Shown here: piece by piece, positions 57,867 to 64,000 of the stretch
How the letters are laid out: each line of letters starts with the position of its first letter
Position numbering within the stretch: position 1 is the stretch's first letter
NCBI GenBank assembly: GCA_025642075.2
Contig: JAODUO010000041.1
Location: forward strand, 441,501 to 505,500
DNA: 64,000 bases
Reading direction: 5' to 3'
DNA from: Ridgeia piscesae
Taxonomy: Eukaryota; Annelida; Polychaeta; Sabellida; Siboglinidae
Translations under genes and position numbers: made by a program
Notes under the pieces: generated by a model
Databases searched by the model: none
The model's input: only the letters and a program-made list of their open reading frames with translations
Told to the model about the DNA's origin: nothing

Positions 57867-60204
57867 AGGGATATGCAAAAATGTGATGGACTGGCAGCAT
57901 GAAATATTGGATAGATGGGGCAGTGAAAGTGGTCATCTGGAGAGTCTGGGTGGATGTGTCAACGGCCTAACTGAGACTGTCACCTCGCATTTGGTTGACC
58001 ACACTACTTGACCTCTGCAGATGTCTTCTGGTTTACACACTATATGTAAGTTTGTGGAATCCACCATACTTGGTCCTACTTGTTTTGTGCACCAGACATG
58101 ATTGTGACTGTGAGAACTGTGCACCCACCTGTGCCCCATACCAAAGGGCAACTCTCAGAAATCTCACAATTACTAGTACTTCTCTAGTAATTACTTCTAT
58201 TTCCTAAACTGTACATGTTACACTGGCCGTGACTGGTTCAAACCCAAATGACTGTGTCTAAAACGACACAGATGATTGGACAACAGGCACTGTTTCACTT
58301 CAACACTTCACAGCAGTGTTTGCTATGGCCACAAGGGCAAAACGTGCAGTCATTTAAAATTACAATGTATTTTAGCATAAGAATAAAAATACAAACTTAG
58401 ACATAACAATTCAGTGCAATAGAATGCAACAAAATACATTACCAAGTACGTAGCATTCCCCCATTGTTCTCTTTATGTTTCTGGGTAATTAGTGGGTTTG
58501 TCATTTTTTTTAATAAAGGCATGAATTTAACTTGAACAAAACCATATTTTTTCCACATTTGACAACATGATCCTAACTGGCCAGTGTGTGACAAACAGAA
58601 TAGGGTTAGTGACATAACACAGCCATTTGTGTACAGCTTTGTTTGAGATCAGTGCTGCTGTTTCTGTGGTGTTATTGGCAGTGGCCAGTGGCCATGCACA
58701 CATATGATCTGACCCCCTGCTTAAGCTGACCACTCTGTTTACCTGGTCACTTCCCACAGATACGAGTTTCTCAAATTTAATCTTGGACATAACTTACATG
58801 CATATCAGGGAGGATACTCACAATGAGGTGCCTGAATTGAAGACCACCACATGGCCATCATAAAGAAAGGTCGACATTTAAAGCCACCAATTAATATGAC
58901 CAGAAATTAAAAGGTCAACAAAGATTTTATTTACTATCCCCGGGTTGCTAACTAGTCTACAACTGTCACACTAATTTCTTCCTACCATGTTTTATATACT
59001 TCAGTAAAACCTGATCTATTACTTGCACTGGGCTACTTGACATGGTCAACAGGTCATTACAGTGTTTACTTTTAACCTACTGCGTTGCACAGAAATGTTC
59101 CTGTCATAAGGCTTGCAAAGTGATCCATATCTTCTAAGACGTATCTCATGACAAATAAATTAGCCATATTCATTGGAATCAATGCAGAAAGATGACATCT
59201 CTTCTAAGTCTAAAGCAAAATTGGCCGGCAGGTTCAGGAAGATCATGATTTCATCTACGTTCACAGGATACTATGGTAATTTAGTTCATATTGCCTGAAT
59301 CCATAAGGACGCACACAAATCTGGTATACAATACAGATATAGCCATTAGTGTGATATTATTTTCTGCAAAAGTGTACCGTGAAGGCTTTGTCCTGAAGTG
59401 AATTAAAAATGGCACTGGTTTTCAGAAGTTACATAAAATAGCATATTATATTTTCACCCACTGATAAACAGAATATGACTTGGCATTCCAAATCCACGCA
59501 ACATTTGATCAACTGTATACATGTTGTGTGCATCTGCTACAGGTAAGTGGGAAAATAGAGGACAATTTGGACAGTCACTTCCAGTTCTTGGTGACCAACT
59601 CAAAATAACTGAGCTGAGTTGATGATGACGTGCAGTGGTAATGTTCTCCAAAAAGAACATTGTTCAGGAAAATCACAGAAGTGATAAGTAAATTCAATTG
59701 CATTACAACTGGTTCCAAATTCAGTATGGGCTGGAATCCAGCACAGAGGCGTTACTATCTTGAAAATGGTCGATACCTAAGATGCTCACTCACAGTCAAC
59801 TACAGATGCTTACATTCCAAATCCACAGCTCCTTGAAGCTGGCGTCAATTATTGATGACCAAGTACAGTATGATGTCTCCCCCCTGTGTGCCACCATGCC
59901 ATGCCCTCTGTTGTAGTAACTGGCTCTTAATCATACCAGAAGTCACCTTTAGGTCCTCACGACCTCCACCGTGACCTTACTGATCTTTTCAGGTTTTATG
60001 AATTCCTGATTCACATGTGGCAGCCTTGTCATTTCCCATAAAAACGCAAAAAAGTTACTGCTGGTCTATTCATGAATGTGCTAACTTTCAACTTTGTGTA
60101 AGCGTATCTCTTCCAAGGTACACCCGCTTACCCCGGTAATCATTATTTATTCGCCCCACTGAATCATAGTCTCCAATCTAAAACAGGCAACATATTTTAG
60201 AAGA

Positions 60205-60490
60205 AAAAATGTATATAATATATTACATATGTATATACATATATTATATAAATATATACACACAGTATATATATATATATATTGTACATATATATTGTAC
60301 ATACAGTGTATATGGATATAATAAATATTTTTCTTCTTCTCAAATACTGGTATGTCACCTTTTTACATTGGAGACTAATGGTTCAAGTGGTAAAAAACAT
60401 CAAAAACGTACAAATACATAAGTATTTTATTATATATATACATATATTGTATATAATATAAATTATTTATTATTATATATATACATATAA
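60205..60490. repeat. TA-rich simple repeats
   Basis: TATATA/CATATA runs at about 60205-60310 and 60430-60490 are separated by unique AT-rich sequence. They flank the left end of the possible DNA transposon that starts at 60491. Confidence 0.8.
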
Positions 60491-61613
60491 CAGGGTTTTC
60501 AGTTTCTTCCGAAGGGTGGTTTCATCCATGTTTCTTCCGTCCAGAAGAAATAGTTTCTTCTGAAAGAAATAGTTTCTCCCAGAAGAAAATGGAATCATTG
60601 TAAGCTAGTGAAACTGATATTATAACTCAACAACCCATAATAAATAAGAATAAGAATTCTTATTTAAGGTGAAATATAGGTGATCTACCTACTAAGACAT
60701 TCACTTGCAGTACATTTCATAGTTGGTTTGAACACAGTTCTTTATAATAAATTGGTTTAACTGGTCACCTGTGTGTCATTTATGGCTTCTTATTTCAGGC
60801 AGTCCAGCCTGTCTTGCTGGTCCCACTTAGTAGAAGATTAAATGACTTCACTAACAAACAGGCTCACACTCCAACAGGCCTGGCATAGCCACCGGGTCCA
60901 CAACTGCCTCTTGTTTAGTGTTCATTGTTTCAGTAGTCCGTTACTACCAGAGGAGGTCAACATGTTTTGAAGACACAACATGGGAGCATTTCACTTGCAT
61001 TTCAATTTATATTAAGTTTAATAATTTAACATTTTTCATGCAGATAGGTTGGATCTGCCATCCTGCTGTGCTCTACTGCTGCAGCCATACTAAGACATGT
61101 GGGTACATCGAGCTGCCATTTAAGACATCAAAACTAAATAATTAATTATTGAATGTGGCTAAGGTTAGGTATGCACATTAAAAAATTTGATATATTCTAA
61201 GTACATCTTGCAGTTCACACTTTATCCCAGTTATTACACATATTAAAAAAACAAATGCACAACATAAACTGTATTGATGGCCATAACTTCAATGGATATT
61301 GAACAGATTAAATGTGTCACTGCCATGCACCACATGGCTTAGTGTATGACTTATGGTGGGTGATAAAATGGAGCCATGCTGGATTTGCTTTAGGTGACCA
61401 ATAATACAAATATTGGGAAAGAACATAAATATGAAAATAAATGCATATATGTTTTATGTTATCCGAATATTATTTGATAATAATTATATATTAAACAAAA
61501 TCAATAAAATATATTAGTTAAGAATCTTCCATTTCTTCCGGAAGAAACCCATTTCTTCCACATGTCCAGAAGAAACCTACCCCAGTATTTCTTCCCGAAG
61601 AAACCAAACTCTG
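60491..61613. mobile_element. Possible hAT-like MITE with TTTCTTC-rich ends
   Basis: The left end CAGGGTTTTCAGTTTCTTC and the right end on the minus strand CAGAGTTTGGTTTCTTC form imperfect terminal inverted repeats. Both continue with interleaved GTTTCTTCCG and AGAAGAAA modules over about 100 bp. The 1.1-kb interior has no long ORF. Both ends lie in TATA repeats, so a target duplication cannot be distinguished; the superfamily is a guess from the CAGGG/CAGAG termini. Confidence 0.45.
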
Positions 61614-61854
61614 ATATATATTTACATATTTAAAAACATTTCATGTTCTGCTTTTCTAGATGGACTTTCTCCTACTTAACAGAACTGCATGATGATCATG
61701 GCAACAACTGATGGCATTTGTCTGTGGTGCCACGGGTGGAAGAAAGTGGATCTTTACATTTCACTGTACTTCATTTATTTCAGTTGAAAATCGAGCAGCA
61801 TTGACTTCCAGTGCCTCCGTCAGACAGAGGTACTACTGTTTCTAGTTTTTGGAC

Positions 61855-61990
61855 ATGGACTCCACTGGCCGTAAGCCATGCCTGCAGCGTGACCTTCTTC
61901 TTTCAGACTCCCTGGTCTCCGACGATCTGCTGATGCGGAGATCGCTGCATTGTGGTGGCTCGTGGCATTTCTGTGATTTATCTCCTACCG
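61855..61990 (+). CDS. Candidate orphan first exon (45 codons)
   Basis: An ATG opens a frame that reads MDSTGRKPCLQRDLLLSDSL, continues through DDLLMRRSLHCGGSWHFCD and ends LSPT before a strong donor, CCG|GTAGGT (61990|61991). Codon use is varied and protein-like. No homologue is recognised and no second exon was found before 64000. It could be a 5' exon of a + strand gene running out of the window or a chance frame. Confidence 0.25.
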
Positions 61991-64000
61991 GTAGGTACTT
62001 CTGTCTGCAGCAATACCATGATTCGTGATGCAATTTTACGCTGCTTCCAGCTGCTAACACCAACAGCTGCAGTGCGGCCATCCTGCCTGGTTCCCACACA
62101 TCTATCAGCTGCTAGCTTTGTGTGTCTGGCCGTGTGTGAGGTGTTCCTGTTGTGTCTGTGCTGTCTTCATACGTTGAGACAATGCCACTGTAGACCTTGT
62201 CCAATGAGTCTTGGCAATAAACAGTCAAGCTGTGGCCTTCAATGCCGTCCTTCTGGCTAACATAGTAGCAATGTGATGCCTGAGTCAAAGAAACACTCAG
62301 TGCTGCATTTCCCTAAATACCACATATCTGTTACCCAGAGTTAATCTGTTAACTGATTAACTCATAACATTTAACTAGCCATAACAGTCATACATTGTAC
62401 GAAGCTCTAGATGTCTTGAAAACCATGTCAATATTTGCTCATAAAATCCTGAAATACATTTAATAGTGAGAACAGTTTTATTGCTTCATTGTTATAATTT
62501 ATCATTCCATATTATTATTATTATTATTATGCCATATTATTTAATTATCTTCAGGGCCACTGTCAAATATACGCTGATGAACAGATCTGATAGCTGCTCC
62601 GCCAAAAAAGAACCAGAAAACGTTTGACATGTATTACACCAGAATGCAGCAGAATGGTCTATGGTGATGTAGAGAAACTCACAAACAGATCCTCTCCCTA
62701 AGGCCTGGTGTCTGTACTCGACACACCGCACTAGTGGCAAGATTCGTCTTGTGGACATACAACCATGGCAAGAAAAAAAACAATAAGACTGAGAAAACAT
62801 GTCAGTTATTTAGAGAAAACCTTGATGAAGAAGTGACAGCCCTCCCACCCAGATAAACAAACGACCCATAAGGAAACATCTCACCCAAACTCCAGGCTTC
62901 AAAAATGGCCAACCTGTGATGATAACAATTATGAGGTTCTTATGACTGTCCCATTCTCATTAGCTACAAAGCTGGGAAACTACTCCAGGTAAAATTACTT
63001 CTAAATATGAAGAGGTTTTACTACAAAATTGCTACCAAGGTACATAATCTGTGTTAACCATTATATAAGGTATGTATAACAAATATAGCCTCAAATCACA
63101 AATTCATGTAAGGCGTAAGTCCACGTAACATACTTGTAACATTTGCAATGATTTCATTCGGAAAAAAACTTATGCACTAAGTAAAAAAAACGCATATTAA
63201 TAACACCATGCCATATCATCAACTATCTTATATTACAGACATAATTATATAAGTTACATGTTTGGAAGTGCAAACATGAAAGCAGCATTTTTAGAATGGA
63301 TGATACAATTTCTTGATGATTAGTATGACGCGCATTGGTTGGCATTTAGTTAGTTAAAAAGTGCTATATTAAGAAATGGAATTATTATATTATTATTATT
63401 ATTATTTGGTATATTTACTTAGCCGTCAGTTTCTTGAGAGGGAATGTCAAAAAACATTGTATAAATTACTAGTATTTAAAAGATTTACTTCCAAGTGATT
63501 GGTAAATATCAAATTGATATTTATTAATTTGTGACATTTAGATTCACTTGCAACGATAAAGGAATAACAACTGATCTCCTATTTTGGTGGGTTTCACCAT
63601 GTGTAGGTTCACTAGGTTGAGCAAGATTTGTGTTATTTTTCATCCATAAGGCTGCACAGTTTCAATACAACATTCATCATGTTACATTTATGCCTTTTTA
63701 TAAATGTCACAGTTATGGTGAATGTGTGAACAAAAAATAAGTTCTGTTCGGTCAATGACTCGTTTATTCCACCTGACAATCATCCATTAAATAATTAATT
63801 ACTCATTTTACGAACACACTGCAATAAAAGCCAGAGCTAACTCTCACAGGATGCATAAATATATGGTTTGTTAGGCAAAAAAACATGACTGTTGTAATAA
63901 AAACAACGTGGTACCACAGTAACGTCCATTCCCTTTGTCACGATCACATTATCGACAGTATCTAGTTTTTTAAATGAGAATTTCTTTATAGGATAAGCAT

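Larger units (their letters stand above)
54866..64000. other. Presumed MARCHF intron/upstream region, no confident gene
   Basis: Translations in all frames gave no family match except short exon-like pieces noted separately. The stretch contains CA/CATG-type simple repeats (57541-57620), TA-rich repeats (60205-60490), a palindrome (57762-57866), a possible DNA transposon (60491-61613) and an exon-like ORF (61855-61990). The other listed ORFs of 60-103 codons lack splice signals or homology and are treated as chance. Confidence 0.4.

Overview
The window is nuclear DNA of a metazoan, most likely a marine invertebrate. It is AT-rich, with GT-AG introns of about 0.3-2 kb, abundant micro- and minisatellites, tRNA-derived SINEs, decayed LINE tails and hAT-type DNA elements. 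No bacterial operons, rRNA, tRNA or CRISPR arrays were seen. The phylum cannot be fixed from the sequence. Minisatellites sitting on 5' splice sites recall the 'mirage' minisatellites that I remember being reported in amphioxus genes, so a lancelet is one possibility and a mollusc another.

Five conserved protein-coding genes were found by translating exons, joining them in phase and comparing with remembered family sequences. (1) CLUAP1/IFT38, an intraflagellar transport subunit, + strand, 684-11533, 12 exons, 431 aa. (2) MOSMO, modulator of Smoothened, + strand, 13267-14879, 3 exons, 168 aa, with a possible alternative last exon at 16517-16678. (3) Mitochondrial aconitase ACO2, - strand, 39104-17631, 21 exons, 782 aa. 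(4) PFDN1, prefoldin subunit 1, + strand, 40165-43435, 4 exons, 123 aa, divergent from ACO2. (5) The last coding exon of a MARCHF1/8-type membrane E3 ubiquitin ligase, - strand, 54865-54467; its RING-CH exons were not found and should lie beyond the window. CLUAP1 and MOSMO are both cilium/Hedgehog-related and adjacent in tandem; the other genes share no obvious pathway.

The most unusual feature is tandem repetition. Inside ACO2, four of twenty introns (4, 8, 11, 15) carry a minisatellite that begins at, or within about 25 nt of, the 5' splice site. In introns 8, 11 and 15 the repeat unit contains a copy of the donor region. In intron 15 the unit also copies the last 12 exon bases exactly, giving more than fifty tandem copies of an exon-intron junction. 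CLUAP1 shows a smaller 3' splice site counterpart: the acceptor of exon 8 is present about three times in tandem, and a hAT-like element with a perfect 8-bp target duplication has landed in the first copy. Other large arrays are a 30-bp x ~59 minisatellite in ACO2 intron 16 and a 6.1-kb pyrimidine-rich array (44754-50860) between PFDN1 and MARCHF. These arrays produce very long open reading frames in several frames that are not genes.

From 54.9 to 64 kb no gene is certain. It holds a near-perfect 105-bp palindrome, a possible second hAT-like element and one exon-like ORF. It may be intron or upstream sequence of the MARCHF gene.
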